Assembly (NCBI GenBank): GCA_902557645.1
Contig: CACEAP010000002.1
Span: forward strand, 62,001 to 126,000
Source: an uncultured SAR86 cluster bacterium
Lineage (GTDB): Bacteria > Pseudomonadota > Gammaproteobacteria > Magnimaribacterales > D2472
Length of the DNA: 64,000 nt
Direction of reading: 5' to 3'
Below are positions 18,272-27,617 of this stretch, piece after piece. The position numbers were made by a program, and so were the translations under genes. Every line of letters starts with the position of its first letter. Position 1 is the first letter of the stretch. A model generated the notes under the pieces. It did not search any database. It worked only from the letters and a program-made list of their open reading frames with translations, and was not told where the DNA came from.

Positions 18272-20371
18272 TTATTTAAATGGAATGGTTATTTTACTCT
18301 TAGTATTATTCTTAAGTTCTGTCTTATCAAAAAAAGTTGGTTTCATCTTTTCTTCAGCAAACATCTTGACTTGATCATCATAATGAGGGGATTTAGTATC
18401 TTGGGTCGCGCTTCCATATTGATGAATACTCTTACTTTCTTGTTTACCAGAAGAATCCCAAGATAATGCTACTACCAAGCCGTCGCCTGCAACAGCTTTC
18501 AAAGTGCCGTCATCTTGTAGTCTTCCATAGATGGCTCTTAAAGTATCTGGGCCTCCCTGAATAGGCAAAGCCAAGTCTCCTCTAACTAGGAAATTAACTT
18601 CTGACCACATTGGATCAATACGACCAAATGCGCTTTCTATTTTTTTAATGCAATCAAGGAATATACCTTCCGAATTAGGTGCTTCTATCCTATTCATAAA
18701 AGAGCGCCACTCTTCAGATAAAACACAGACTCCTAATGGCGCTGCTCTGTTATCATAATCTGTTTTTAAATCCCATCCTCTTAAAAGCTCTTGAGCGTCT
18801 AATAATTTTTTATCATTAAAATCCTCTTCTAGAACTTCATAGAGATATTTGATGGATCTTGATTCTCTTGAATAAGCATTATCAAATTTTGCAGCAAGCA
18901 AGTCACCTTCACTAAATTTCTTATCATTATCAAATATTTCTATAACCCTATAAGCTCTATTAGTCATTTTAGTTTCAATGCCAAGCGTCTTAGCATAGTC
19001 ACTTCTTTTTAGGTTATCTGTAATCGCTGAGGCTCTAAAAGGGTCCTGATTTGCGCTGGCAACCCAACCTGAGTTTGGATTAACCAATAGAGGTATCTCC
19101 TCAAAAGGGGTTATTTGATCCCAAATTAAAGAAGACTTGGTTCCATCTACTGGCAATGACCAATCATAATTTTTATTTCTAATAGGTCCGGCAGTATTAT
19201 GAAGTAACATAATATTATCCTCATTGTCTGCATAAACAGCGTTAAATGAGATTATTGCTCTCATCTTCATGGCATTTAACCACTCATCTTTAGTCTTGGC
19301 TTTATTCATTCTAAACCATTGATCAGCTTGTCTAATTTCATTCATGCCGGCAAACTTAAGTGCATAGGAGCCTGATTCAGTTTCAAGAACTAATCCATGT
19401 TTAGTAAATTTAGCTTCTCTAGTAAAGGTCCACCTAATGGGGCCAAATATCTTTACCGGTAATTTAATTTCTTTAGTCTTAAAATCTTCCCAATTCCCAT
19501 CTAAGAAATATTGATTCTCATTTTTTGGATTTAATTTAAGCTTAAATGAATCTGTTAGATCTGGTTGATTCACAGTCATTCCCCATCCTAAATTTTCATT
19601 AAAACCAACAAAAATAAAAGGAGCTCCTGGAAATAAACCACCCATCATATTCCAGCCCTCATCACTTGAAATATGAGCTTCATACCATGCAACAGGACCA
19701 TCTAAAGGCTGATGAGAGTTTATTATTAGACGTGTTTTGCCATCTGAAGTTTTATTTGAATTAAGCGCAAAGGCATTTGAACCTGCTACAAGATTTGCAA
19801 CTGCTAATGATTCGCCTCCTTTGTCTAATTCTGCAGACTCAACTTCTTTAGGCATGCTCATAAGCTCTTGGATAGCATTATCGATTTGTGCAAAGAAAAT
19901 ATTTTGTATTGCAAAGCTCGATACAAGATCTATTTTATTTACTGGATAATATTTTTTCGTCTCTCGATCTAAGTTTAATGATAGCCAGTAATTTAATCCT
20001 GCTACAAACCCATCGATAACATCTCTAACTTCTTTAGATAAATCCTCATCATATCTTTCTTCAACGAGCTCTCTTATGGCTAAAGCTTTAATAAGATAAT
20101 CTGCTATTGCGCCATCTCTGCCATTTTTTAAGCCTGATCCTGCTCTGGCCAAATCTATTGTTGATAAAATATTCTTTATATCATCTTCTGCCTGAGCATA
20201 AGCAAGACCAAAAGCCGCATCAGCATCTCGTTCACCATGAACATGAGGTACTCCATAAATATCTCTAGTAATTGTTGCGCTGTATTGAGGTGATCCTTCG
20301 TTTGCTGATAACGTTAGAAAGAATCCAAAAATAAAAATAATCGAAAAGATGTACTTAGAATTTTGCAGCAT
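18272..20371 (-). CDS. Penicillin acylase family Ntn-hydrolase (S45)
   Basis: 699 residues with a signal peptide (cut near residue 23, LTLSANEG), so periplasmic. The alpha-subunit motif YGVPHVHGERDADAAFGLAYAQAEDD is followed by a Gly197-Ser198-Asn199 autocleavage site (VAGSNAFAL), where Ser198 becomes the N-terminal nucleophile of the beta-subunit. GAPFIFVGFNENLGWGMTV is also typical. The precursor is expected to self-process. Family members cleave acylated amides including penicillin G, acyl-homoserine lactones or cyclic lipopeptides; the substrate here cannot be called. It starts a run with the SDR and malonyl-CoA decarboxylase. Confidence 0.9.
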   Translation of the reverse strand: MLQNSKYIFSIIFIFGFFLTLSANEGSPQYSATITRDIYGVPHVHGERDADAAFGLAYAQAEDDIKNILSTIDLARAGSGLKNGRDGAIADYLIKALAIRELVEERYDEDLSKEVRDVIDGFVAGLNYWLSLNLDRETKKYYPVNKIDLVSSFAIQNIFFAQIDNAIQELMSMPKEVESAELDKGGESLAVANLVAGSNAFALNSNKTSDGKTRLIINSHQPLDGPVAWYEAHISSDEGWNMMGGLFPGAPFIFVGFNENLGWGMTVNQPDLTDSFKLKLNPKNENQYFLDGNWEDFKTKEIKLPVKIFGPIRWTFTREAKFTKHGLVLETESGSYALKFAGMNEIRQADQWFRMNKAKTKDEWLNAMKMRAIISFNAVYADNEDNIMLLHNTAGPIRNKNYDWSLPVDGTKSSLIWDQITPFEEIPLLVNPNSGWVASANQDPFRASAITDNLKRSDYAKTLGIETKMTNRAYRVIEIFDNDKKFSEGDLLAAKFDNAYSRESRSIKYLYEVLEEDFNDKKLLDAQELLRGWDLKTDYDNRAAPLGVCVLSEEWRSFMNRIEAPNSEGIFLDCIKKIESAFGRIDPMWSEVNFLVRGDLALPIQGGPDTLRAIYGRLQDDGTLKAVAGDGLVVALSWDSSGKQESKSIHQYGSATQDTKSPHYDDQVKMFAEEKMKPTFFDKTELKNNTKSKITIPFK

Positions 20372-20410
20372 TATATTTTCCTTAAACTTGAGAAGTTTTA
20401 ATTATAAACC

Positions 20411-21058
20411 CTAAGATATATCAATGGGCAAAAGGTCATTAAGCTCTCTTAATGCATTGCTTGCATCGGTGACCTTGATAGTATGCATTCCAAGGGCTCT
20501 TGCCGGCTTCAAGTTAATCCCAAGATCATCTAAAAAAACTACCTCATTAGGTCTTACGTTGGCTTCCTCTAATGCAAGTTGATAAAAGTCAGGGTCTGGT
20601 TTTCTTACATTCTGCTCACTTGAAGCTATAACAAAATCAAATAAACTCATAACTTCATCATTCTTACCTGCAATGGAAACATTTTCATCACTAAGTTCCT
20701 CATTAGGTGAACTTATATTATTTGTTAGGCATGCTTGAATGAGTTGTCCTTTAATTTTTTTTAAAGCGCCTATCATCTCCGGTCTCAATTGGCCTTGAAG
20801 CAGGCTTATTACTTCTATACCAGGAATTGGATAGCCTAGTTTGCTGCTTTCAGCAAGAAATAAATCATTAAATTTTAAAATATCAATTTCATTCCTTTCA
20901 AGTTTTGCCCAAGCGTTATTGTCAGGATTTGTTGCATTTACTTGTCTTATAAAATCTTTCGCTAAATTATTTTCTTTCTCATAGATATTAAAAGAATCAA
21001 AAGGACTAGTAGTGATGACTCCACCAAAGTCCCAAAAAACTGCTTTTATGTCTTGCAT
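20411..21058 (-). CDS. HAD-superfamily phosphatase-like hydrolase (subfamily IA)
   Basis: 215 residues with the HAD motifs AVFWDFGGV (motif I), CLTNN (motif II), a Lys in RKPD, and VFLDDLGINLKPARALGM (motif IV). Motif I reads DFGG, as in YihX and the epoxide hydrolase N-terminal phosphatase branch, rather than the common DxDGT. It is likely a small-molecule phosphatase or dehalogenase-like enzyme. It follows the merR gene by 12 bases in the same direction, so it may be the third gene of the epimerase-merR operon. Confidence 0.87.
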   Translation of the reverse strand: MQDIKAVFWDFGGVITTSPFDSFNIYEKENNLAKDFIRQVNATNPDNNAWAKLERNEIDILKFNDLFLAESSKLGYPIPGIEVISLLQGQLRPEMIGALKKIKGQLIQACLTNNISSPNEELSDENVSIAGKNDEVMSLFDFVIASSEQNVRKPDPDFYQLALEEANVRPNEVVFLDDLGINLKPARALGMHTIKVTDASNALRELNDLLPIDIS

Positions 21059-21070
21059 CTTTTATTTAAT

Positions 21071-21421
21071 TTATAAACTATTTGCCAGCTCTATTTTGCT
21101 TTCTATCATCTTTAGACTTTGTTTACTTTCACTTAAGTCTGAAAGTATCTTGGTTCTGTGAAGCTCAAGAATTGATAAAATACGTTCGGTATTTTTTTCG
21201 GGATTCTTTAAAGCTAATTTACTTAGCTCTTTAATCTGATCCAAAGGCATTCCTGTTTTAGTTAAGCACTTGATGAAAATTAAAGCACTTAAATCTGTAT
21301 CTTTATATGTCCTATGTCCCTTTGCATCTTTTGGAATAATAAGCAATTCAATTTTTTCATAATAACGCAAAGTATGTTTTGAAAGCCCGACTTTGTTAGA
21401 AACTTCTGTAATATTGAACAT
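21071..21421 (-). CDS. MerR-family regulator, AdhR/NmlR-like
   Basis: 116 residues. It has a MerR HTH (FNITEVSNKVGLSKHTLRYYEKIELL), wing region GHRTYKDTDL and a dimerisation coiled coil to the end. The segment IFIKCLTKTGMPLDQIKEL carries one Cys at the place of the conserved Cys in AdhR-type aldehyde/quinone-responsive regulators. There is no C-terminal metal site. The gene begins 3 bases after the epimerase, and that operon has a 19-bp-spacer MerR promoter at 22475-22505, so autoregulation is likely. Inducer inferred as a reactive carbonyl. Confidence 0.85.
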   Translation of the reverse strand: MFNITEVSNKVGLSKHTLRYYEKIELLIIPKDAKGHRTYKDTDLSALIFIKCLTKTGMPLDQIKELSKLALKNPEKNTERILSILELHRTKILSDLSESKQSLKMIESKIELANSL

Positions 21422-21424
21422 AAT

Positions 21425-22435
21425 TTATTTTACTAGCCCCATAGAAACTAATTGCTCTGTTGCCTCAATTGCTGAGTCTTCTGCTGATATATATTCCCAG
21501 TCAAAAAGAGCTTTTGCCTTTGATTTATCAGTGTTAACTTCTTTACCTAGGCTGTTAACAACGCCGCCCAGCTCTTTAATAAATAAAGACATTATTCTGA
21601 CTAAAAGATTCGGCATCTCTCTTGTTGGTGCTTTTTTAAATCCTGCTGTATTAAGGACCCTACTCATTTCTACAAAGAACATCTCTTTATCGCTAACAAT
21701 AATTCTTTCATTATTTGTAGCTGCAGATTTCATTGAAAAAATATGCGCCTTAGCTACATCCCTAACATCAACGAAACCCATATGAGTTCTAGGACAGGCA
21801 GGTATCGAGCCACCGGCTAGTTTGACTAACAAATCATTTGAAGTACCAATATCACTAGTTAACATTGGTCCAGTTACAGCAACTGGGTTAATTACAGTGA
21901 AATCAAATTTTTCATCATCCGAAAGAGTATTTACATAATCCCATGCTGCTTTTTCTGCCAAAGTTTTACTCTTTGCATAAGGGGTAATGCCTGGGCCAGT
22001 ATTAGACCAATCATTCTCATCAAAAACTTTTTGTTCTTTATGACCATAAGCTACAGCTGCAACAGATGAGGTTAATACAACCTTTTTAACTTTATTTGTC
22101 TTGCAAGCTTTAAGCACTCTAAGCGTGCCTTCTACTGCAGGCTTTATTAAAACATTTTCATCACTTGGAACTTCTAAAATAAAAGGAGATGCAACGTGTA
22201 ATACATAGTCACACCCCTCAACTGCCTCATTCCATCCTTCATCTTTTAATAAATCTGCCATAACAATTTCAAGATTATTAGAATTTGATGAATTCTTTGA
22301 CATTGAATCAAGAATCTCTTGTTTCTTAGATTCAGATCTTACGGTGCTTTTAACTTCATATCCTTTATCAAGAAGTTGTTGAACGCAATGAAGCGCTATA
22401 AATCCTGAGCCACCTGTTACTAAAACCTTTTCCAT
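21425..22435 (-). CDS. NAD-dependent epimerase/dehydratase, dihydroflavonol 4-reductase-like
   Basis: 336 residues, extended SDR. It starts KVLVTGGSGFIALHCVQQLL (Rossmann GxxGxxA-type), then VLHVASPF, the catalytic Ser region VVLTSSVAAVAYG, Tyr/Lys in PYAKSKTLAEKAAW, and FTVINPVAVTGP. The family reduces aldehydes and ketones with NADPH (for example methylglyoxal reductases). It is first gene of an operon with an AdhR-like MerR regulator, which fits a reactive-carbonyl detoxification role; that role is inference. Confidence 0.88.
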   Translation of the reverse strand: MEKVLVTGGSGFIALHCVQQLLDKGYEVKSTVRSESKKQEILDSMSKNSSNSNNLEIVMADLLKDEGWNEAVEGCDYVLHVASPFILEVPSDENVLIKPAVEGTLRVLKACKTNKVKKVVLTSSVAAVAYGHKEQKVFDENDWSNTGPGITPYAKSKTLAEKAAWDYVNTLSDDEKFDFTVINPVAVTGPMLTSDIGTSNDLLVKLAGGSIPACPRTHMGFVDVRDVAKAHIFSMKSAATNNERIIVSDKEMFFVEMSRVLNTAGFKKAPTREMPNLLVRIMSLFIKELGGVVNSLGKEVNTDKSKAKALFDWEYISAEDSAIEATEQLVSMGLVK

Positions 22436-22474
22436 ATAAACATCTCCTTAAAATATTTGATATTAATTTTTAAA

Positions 22475-22505
22475 ATTATATTAATTAGAGTGAACTCTAA
22501 GTCAA
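22475..22505 (-). promoter_or_regulatory. MerR-type promoter for the epimerase-merR operon
   Basis: Read on the minus strand: -35 TTGACT (22505-22500), a 19-base spacer (22499-22481), and -10 TATAAT (22480-22475). The overlong spacer holds a dyad, TTAGAGTT/CACTCTAA, as expected for a promoter that a MerR-family activator untwists. The MerR gene is in the controlled operon. The same layout recurs at 32412-32442. Confidence 0.8.
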
Positions 22506-22557
22506 GCCTAATTATACGCAAAATATAAACTCTCGTAGCACTTTTTCTAGATTCTCG

Positions 22558-22563
22558 TATAAT
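22558..22563 (+). promoter_or_regulatory. Possible -10 box for typA
   Basis: A TATAAT lies 28 bases before the typA start. The -35 match (TAGCAC at 22536, 16-base spacing) is weak. It is divergent from the MerR-type promoter in the same intergenic region. Confidence 0.35.
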
Positions 22564-22591
22564 CGTCCCTTTTTAATAATTATCCCCTGTA

Positions 22592-24373
22592 ATGTCAGTA
22601 GAAAATCTTCGAAATATAGCAATTATTGCCCATGTGGATCACGGCAAAACTACTTTGGTCGATAAGTTGCTCCAACAATCTGGGACATTGGATAGAAAGA
22701 ATATGGATTCTGAGAGAATCATGGATTCAAATGACCAAGAAAAAGAAAGAGGCATTACTATTCTTGCAAAAAATACTTCAATTATTTGGGAAAATCATTT
22801 AATTAATATTGTTGATACCCCTGGTCATGCTGACTTTGGAGGAGAAGTAGAAAGAGCCCTATCGATGGTAGATTCAGTATTGCTTTTAGTGGATGCTGTT
22901 GATGGTCCTATGCCTCAAACTAGATTCGTAACCCAAAAGGCTTTTGAGAAAGGGCTTAAACCAATAGTTGTTATTAATAAAGTGGATAGGGATGATGCTA
23001 GGCCTCATTGGGTGCTAGATCAAGTATTTGATCTCTTTGATAGGCTTGGTGCAACAGATGAACAGTTAGACTTTCCAGTTATATATGCTTCTGCTATTCA
23101 AGGTATAGCTGGTTTAGAACCAGATCAAATGACTGCGGATATGAAGCCATTACTTCAAATGATTTTAGAAAAAGTTCCTGCTCCTAAAGTAAATATTGAT
23201 GGCCCTCTTCAATTACAAATAAGTGCTCTTGATAGTAATAGTTACGTGGGTGTTATTGGAATTGGGAGAATAAAAAGAGGAATTATTAAACCAAATGATC
23301 AAGTTGTTGTTATAGATAGGGAAGGTAAAACAAGAAAAGCAAAAATTCTTCAAGTCATGGGACATGAAGGTCTGGAAAGAGTTGAGGTTACAGAGGCGCA
23401 GGCTGGCGCAATTGTATGTATAACTGGAGTAGATAAATTAAATATCTCAGATACTTTATGTCATCCTGATGCTATTGAAGCCTTGCCGGCTCTTTCAGTA
23501 GATGAGCCAACGGTTCGAATGACATTTCAAGTAAATGATTCACCTTTTGCGGGGCTTGAAGGTAAATTTGTTACTTCAAGAAATATTAAAGAAAGGCTAG
23601 ATAAAGAGCTGATTTCTAATGTTGCACTTAGAGTCGAGCAAGGTGATAGCCCGGATAAATTTATCGTTTCTGGAAGAGGTGAGCTTCATCTGTCTGTGTT
23701 AATTGAAACTATGCGAAGAGAGGGTTTTGAGCTTGCAATAGCAAAACCACAGGTAATCCAAAAAGAAGTTGATGGTGAGATTCATGAGCCTTATGAAATG
23801 ATAGTTATTGATATAGAAGAGCAGCATCAAGGCGCTATCATGGAAGAGTTTGGTCCTAGAAAGGCTGAACTAAAAAATCTTGAGCCTGATGGTAAAGGTC
23901 GAGTAAAGCTTGAATTTATGGCCCCATCTAGGGGAATAATAGGTTTTAGATCGCAATTTCTTACCATCACAAGCGGAACCGGAATAATGACCAGTGTATT
24001 TGATCATTATGGTCCTGCTAAGGCTGGTGAGTTAGCTAAAAGAAATAATGGGGTTATGTATTCGATGATGGCTGGCAAAACATTGGCCTACTCATTATTT
24101 AATTTACAAAATCGAGGAAAGCTTTTTGTTGGTCATGCGCTGGATGTCTATGTAGGTCAAATTGTTGGCTTGCATTCAAGGAGTAATGATTTGCCTGTAA
24201 ATCCTACTAAAGCAAAACAATTAACTAATATACGTGCGGCTGGCACAGATGAGAACTTAATTTTAGTGCCACATATAAAACATACACTAGAACAAGCATT
24301 AGAATTTATTGAAGACGACGAACTCGTTGAAGTAACTCCAGCTTCTATTAGAATGCGGAAAAAGTCTATCTAA
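22592..24373 (+). CDS. typA: Ribosome-associated GTPase TypA/BipA
   Basis: 593 residues, near E. coli BipA (607). The G1 motif AHVDHGKTT (residues 13-21) is followed by ERGITI (switch I), DTPGHADFGGE (G3) and NKVDRDDARP (G4). The C-terminal BipA-specific domain is present (GRGELHLSVLIETMRREGFE, RGIIGFRSQF). It is a translational GTPase binding the ribosome, with roles in 50S assembly and stress growth. It is divergent from the epimerase-merR operon and its end overlaps the convergent small gene at 24366-24614. Confidence 0.97.
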   Translation: MSVENLRNIAIIAHVDHGKTTLVDKLLQQSGTLDRKNMDSERIMDSNDQEKERGITILAKNTSIIWENHLINIVDTPGHADFGGEVERALSMVDSVLLLVDAVDGPMPQTRFVTQKAFEKGLKPIVVINKVDRDDARPHWVLDQVFDLFDRLGATDEQLDFPVIYASAIQGIAGLEPDQMTADMKPLLQMILEKVPAPKVNIDGPLQLQISALDSNSYVGVIGIGRIKRGIIKPNDQVVVIDREGKTRKAKILQVMGHEGLERVEVTEAQAGAIVCITGVDKLNISDTLCHPDAIEALPALSVDEPTVRMTFQVNDSPFAGLEGKFVTSRNIKERLDKELISNVALRVEQGDSPDKFIVSGRGELHLSVLIETMRREGFELAIAKPQVIQKEVDGEIHEPYEMIVIDIEEQHQGAIMEEFGPRKAELKNLEPDGKGRVKLEFMAPSRGIIGFRSQFLTITSGTGIMTSVFDHYGPAKAGELAKRNNGVMYSMMAGKTLAYSLFNLQNRGKLFVGHALDVYVGQIVGLHSRSNDLPVNPTKAKQLTNIRAAGTDENLILVPHIKHTLEQALEFIEDDELVEVTPASIRMRKKSI

Positions 24374-24614
24374 GCTTTCTAAGCTTAAGATCCTTTCTTA
24401 AGGCAACACAGCAATTAATTAACCAGTATAAATTAGCAAATACGAAGACATAAAGCCCAACATATAGCTGTACTAAAATAGCTAAGAAGCTTCCAGTAGA
24501 CATGGCACCGTAACCAATTATTCGCTTATTTACTTTCTTTGAGATCATAAGCGGTGCAGCTAAAACTGTTCCAAAAAATACACTACCAATCTGTAAAATA
24601 GTCAAAGAATCCAC
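24366..24614 (-). CDS. Small membrane protein (82 aa)
   Basis: 82 residues with two hydrophobic segments (LTILQIGSVFFGTVLAAPLM and FLAILVQLYVGLYVFVFANLYWL) and a basic C-terminal tail (RKDLKLRKLR). The 3' end overlaps the typA stop by 8 bases, convergently. It has a proper start but no recognised domain. Alone in its transcription unit. Confidence 0.6.
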   Translation of the reverse strand: MDSLTILQIGSVFFGTVLAAPLMISKKVNKRIIGYGAMSTGSFLAILVQLYVGLYVFVFANLYWLINCCVALRKDLKLRKLR

Positions 24615-24745
24615 TTATCTTCCTAAAAAAAACAAGCCATTATCTGCTCTTTTTTTTAAAAGTAAATACTTTTTTTCACTATTTTTTCTGTCCCTTAAGA
24701 AGGTTAAATTTTGATTAAGATTTATATAAAGTTGATAATGATTTC

Positions 24746-25900
24746 ATGAAAGATTTTTCTTCTTATATAGGCATCATTGGTGGCGGAATTGCTGGCCTTA
24801 CAGCAGGATGTATTCTTAAATCTCATGGCATTAATACCATTATTTTTGAAAGATCAGAACATATAAGTGAGTATGGTGCTGGTATTTCTATTTCAGCAAA
24901 TGGTTTAAAAGTATTTGATGAAATAGGAATAACAAATATTCTAGCTGACTCTAGCTTTACTCCATCCGAAACAAACTTTCAGTATTTAGATTCAATACTC
25001 AAAAAGCTTGATATTAAATCTCTTATTACCTCAAGTAGAAAAGAAGTATTGCATGTATTATTTTCAGAGTATTCGAGACTTGGCGGTGAAATACTATATG
25101 CCCACGAGCATGTAAATATCGATATAAATTCTTGTAAAATAACTTTTTCAAATAATGCCAAATATAAAGTTAGTCACATACTTGCATGTGATGGCATTAG
25201 ATCAAAAGTACGAGACATGTATTTTCCAGCATCTGGCAAACCTCTTTATAGTGGTTATAGTGCCTGGCGAGGTATTGGCAGATCAGATTCAAAAACTATT
25301 CAATTTCATTTTGGCCCAGGAGCGCACATTGTTACTTACCCTATTAACAAAACCGGCAGATCAAGCTTTGTGGGTATTATTAAAAATAAAGAGGTATATG
25401 AAGACTCTTGGAAAGTAAAAGGTTCTAAAGAAGCCATGCTAAATGATTTCCAATCCTTTAATACAGATATTTTTAATATGATTGATTCAAGCGAAGATAT
25501 ATATAAATGGGGAATATTTATAAGACCGCCATTAAAATCCATGTATGTTCAGAATATAACTCTAATAGGAGATGCAGCTCATCCAATGGTCCCCTTTTTG
25601 GGTCAAGGTGCTTGTATGGCAATTGAAGATGCCTATACATTTGCAACTCTTGCAGCCACATTAGATTGTGATTTTAATAAAGTGCAGACTCTCTATCAAA
25701 AGATAAGATCAAAGCGCAATAATCATGTTCAAGCGACATCTATGCTGCAAGGAAAGCTGAATCACATTAAAAACCCTCTTGGTATATATATGAGGAATCT
25801 AATACTTAAATATACTCCTGTTGTTAATATGCGAACAAAGAAGATCTGGGGTTATGATGCTGTAAAGGAGGTTAAAAAAGCTTTAAGTAGATTATCCTAA
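24746..25900 (+). CDS. FAD-dependent aromatic-ring monooxygenase-like protein
   Basis: 384 residues of the PHBH/UbiH fold. It has GxGxxG in IGIIGGGIAGLTAGCIL (FAD-binding), the DG motif ILACDGIRSKVR near residue 150, and the GD motif ITLIGDAAHPMVPFLGQGACMAIEDA near residue 280. It resembles salicylate and 3-hydroxybenzoate hydroxylases and zeaxanthin epoxidase-type proteins. The substrate is not deducible. It is convergent with, and slightly overlapped by, a small membrane protein gene at 25872-26036. Confidence 0.88.
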   Translation: MKDFSSYIGIIGGGIAGLTAGCILKSHGINTIIFERSEHISEYGAGISISANGLKVFDEIGITNILADSSFTPSETNFQYLDSILKKLDIKSLITSSRKEVLHVLFSEYSRLGGEILYAHEHVNIDINSCKITFSNNAKYKVSHILACDGIRSKVRDMYFPASGKPLYSGYSAWRGIGRSDSKTIQFHFGPGAHIVTYPINKTGRSSFVGIIKNKEVYEDSWKVKGSKEAMLNDFQSFNTDIFNMIDSSEDIYKWGIFIRPPLKSMYVQNITLIGDAAHPMVPFLGQGACMAIEDAYTFATLAATLDCDFNKVQTLYQKIRSKRNNHVQATSMLQGKLNHIKNPLGIYMRNLILKYTPVVNMRTKKIWGYDAVKEVKKALSRLS

Positions 25901-26036
25901 TAAACCCAAGCAAATAAAATAAATACCCTATTGGAATAAGTGCAAATGGCTCTATTAAAAAGCCATCTGTATCTATGCCACTTCCAACAATTAGATAGCC
26001 TAAATGACAGCATACACCTATAAAAATTAAAGCCAT
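25872..26036 (-). CDS. Small membrane protein downstream of aquaporin (54 aa)
   Basis: A 54-residue ORF, starting MALIFIGVCCHLGYLIVGSG and ending FIRIIYLKLF. It has two hydrophobic stretches around a short acidic loop (GIDTDGF), so it is a predicted two-helix membrane protein. Its ATG (26036) comes 4 bases after the aquaporin stop on the same strand. It overlaps the convergent monooxygenase 3' end by 29 bases. No family recognised; it accounts for an otherwise empty 140-base gap. Confidence 0.5.
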   Translation of the reverse strand: MALIFIGVCCHLGYLIVGSGIDTDGFLIEPFALIPIGYLFYLLGFIRIIYLKLF

Positions 26037-26040
26037 CTGG

Positions 26041-26694
26041 TTATTCTTGAAGAAAATTCATAACCTTTAGAGAAATATATGCTCCTAATAATTGGGCGCA
26101 AATAAAAGGCAAAATATAATTAGGATCAATTCCTGTAAAAGTATTACTAAATCCTCTTGCAAGAGTTACGGCAGGATTTGCAAATGAAGTTGAAGAAGTA
26201 AACCAATATCCAGCAGAGATGTACAAACCAACCGCTGGTGCAATCGCAAGCATGCTAATTCTTCTTACCCCTAAAATAGTCATAATTAATCCAAATGTTG
26301 CTATTAATTCTGCTAAATATATATTTGTTCCGCCTCGAACATTTTCAGAAATTTGAATAGCCTCCAGTCCAAACATCACATTGGCCAATATAACTCCTAG
26401 CAATCCACCAAGGATCTGAAAACATATATAAGATAAAGACTCTTGCATAGAAATCTCGCCCTTGAAAAACATTACAAGAGTAACTGCTGGATTGAAATGA
26501 GCTCCAGATATAGTAATAAATATCAATATTAATGCTGTCAAGCCAGCTCCTGTTGCAATGGTGTTTGCTAAAAGAACATTAAGTTCATTGCTTGAAAGGT
26601 TTTCAGCCATTATGCCTGATCCCACTACAATCATTACAAGAAAACAGGTGCCAATAAATTCAGCAAGACTTTTTTTCAATATATCTTTATTCAT
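26041..26694 (-). CDS. MIP-family aquaporin/glycerol or metalloid channel
   Basis: 217 residues with six membrane helices and two re-entrant NPA boxes: HFNPAVT (residues 66-72) and SFANPAVTLAR (NPA at 173-175), with the selectivity-filter Arg180. The filter has not been resolved from sequence alone, so water, glycerol or arsenite-type solutes are all possible. It is toward the 3' end of the detoxification cluster and 12 bases after the GNAT gene. Family is certain, substrate is not. Confidence 0.92.
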   Translation of the reverse strand: MNKDILKKSLAEFIGTCFLVMIVVGSGIMAENLSSNELNVLLANTIATGAGLTALILIFITISGAHFNPAVTLVMFFKGEISMQESLSYICFQILGGLLGVILANVMFGLEAIQISENVRGGTNIYLAELIATFGLIMTILGVRRISMLAIAPAVGLYISAGYWFTSSTSFANPAVTLARGFSNTFTGIDPNYILPFICAQLLGAYISLKVMNFLQE

Positions 26695-26706
26695 AGGGTT
26701 AATGTT

Positions 26707-27204
26707 TTAATCTTTTTTTAAATATACAACACTATTATATGAGAATTCATTTGTGCCACATTCTGTAAAGCCCAATTTTCTATGAAATTTTAATGATGGT
26801 TCATTAAGAGGCCTGGTATTCACTTCACAAACAACAGGTAAACCAAGTTCATTGGCTTTATTAAATACCTGCTCATAAATCTTCTTACCTATGCCTTGAT
26901 GCCTGTATGTATCTTTTATTGCTATTCTATCTATATATAAAAATTTACTAATGCTCTCACTAAAAAATTTATAGTTTAATGAACCATAAGCTGATTTATC
27001 CCTAAAACATACTATATAGCCTATAACTTCATCATCTATTTTAGCTATTAAGTTATAGCTACTCATGTGAAGAAGTTTTTGAAATTCTGAAATATTAGCT
27101 ATTGATCCAACCTCTGGTACGTTCGCTTGATTGAGATTATAAATACTATCTAAATCTGCTTTACTCAGATCCTCTGCAAATAAAGCAATAGTAAAATCTT
27201 TCAT
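26707..27204 (-). CDS. GNAT-family N-acetyltransferase
   Basis: 165 residues with the GNAT acetyl-CoA motif RHQGIGKKIYEQVFNKA (Q/RxxGxG/A) preceded by IDRIAIKDTY, and a conserved C-terminal NEPSLKFHRKLGFTECG. Small GNATs of this type acetylate amino groups of small molecules or protein N-termini. Lies between DUF1330 and aquaporin genes with gaps of 6 and 12 bases, so part of that run. Confidence 0.87.
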   Translation of the reverse strand: MKDFTIALFAEDLSKADLDSIYNLNQANVPEVGSIANISEFQKLLHMSSYNLIAKIDDEVIGYIVCFRDKSAYGSLNYKFFSESISKFLYIDRIAIKDTYRHQGIGKKIYEQVFNKANELGLPVVCEVNTRPLNEPSLKFHRKLGFTECGTNEFSYNSVVYLKKD

Positions 27205-27210
27205 CTGCTA

Positions 27211-27615
27211 TTACTTTTTAGTTTCGATATTTAATTGGCCTTTTAGTCCTGCTGCTCTGTGTTTGGCACTCTCTTGGTAGTCAGGATCTAGGATCATATC
27301 AAGCATTGCTTTTTTATTAGGGTAGCGTGCAATTGCAACCATATCCCAAAGCTCCTCAACTTCTCCAAGCATTAAGCGACTTACTTCTCCTACAAAAATC
27401 GTCTCAGCTCCAACTTTACTAAGATGATCTACTACTTCTGTTGCATAAATTCTATAAGCCTCTGCGCCTGAAAGATTAGTCTCCCTGCCATCTTCATATT
27501 CTGCTTTATCTTTAAATTTCAATAAATTTACCATCTCTATAGGAGACTCTGTATCACCCTCAAGAAAGCCTTGCATTTGTTGCTCATTTGGCTCTATTGC
27601 ATTTTTTACTTCCAT
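27211..27615 (-). CDS. DUF1330 family protein
   Basis: 134 residues from ATG 27615, chosen because a GGAG lies 8 bases upstream and this start follows the GST-like stop by 2 bases; an upstream ATG at 27639 would add eight residues and overlap the previous gene. It keeps the dimeric alpha/beta-barrel DUF1330 pattern: MVNLLKFKDKAEY near the N-terminus and RYPNKKAMLDMILDPDYQESAKHRAAGL near the end. Function is unknown. A shorter DUF1330 gene at 36448-36765 also accompanies a haloalkane dehalogenase. Confidence 0.8.
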   Translation of the reverse strand: MEVKNAIEPNEQQMQGFLEGDTESPIEMVNLLKFKDKAEYEDGRETNLSGAEAYRIYATEVVDHLSKVGAETIFVGEVSRLMLGEVEELWDMVAIARYPNKKAMLDMILDPDYQESAKHRAAGLKGQLNIETKK

Positions 27616-27617
27616 AA

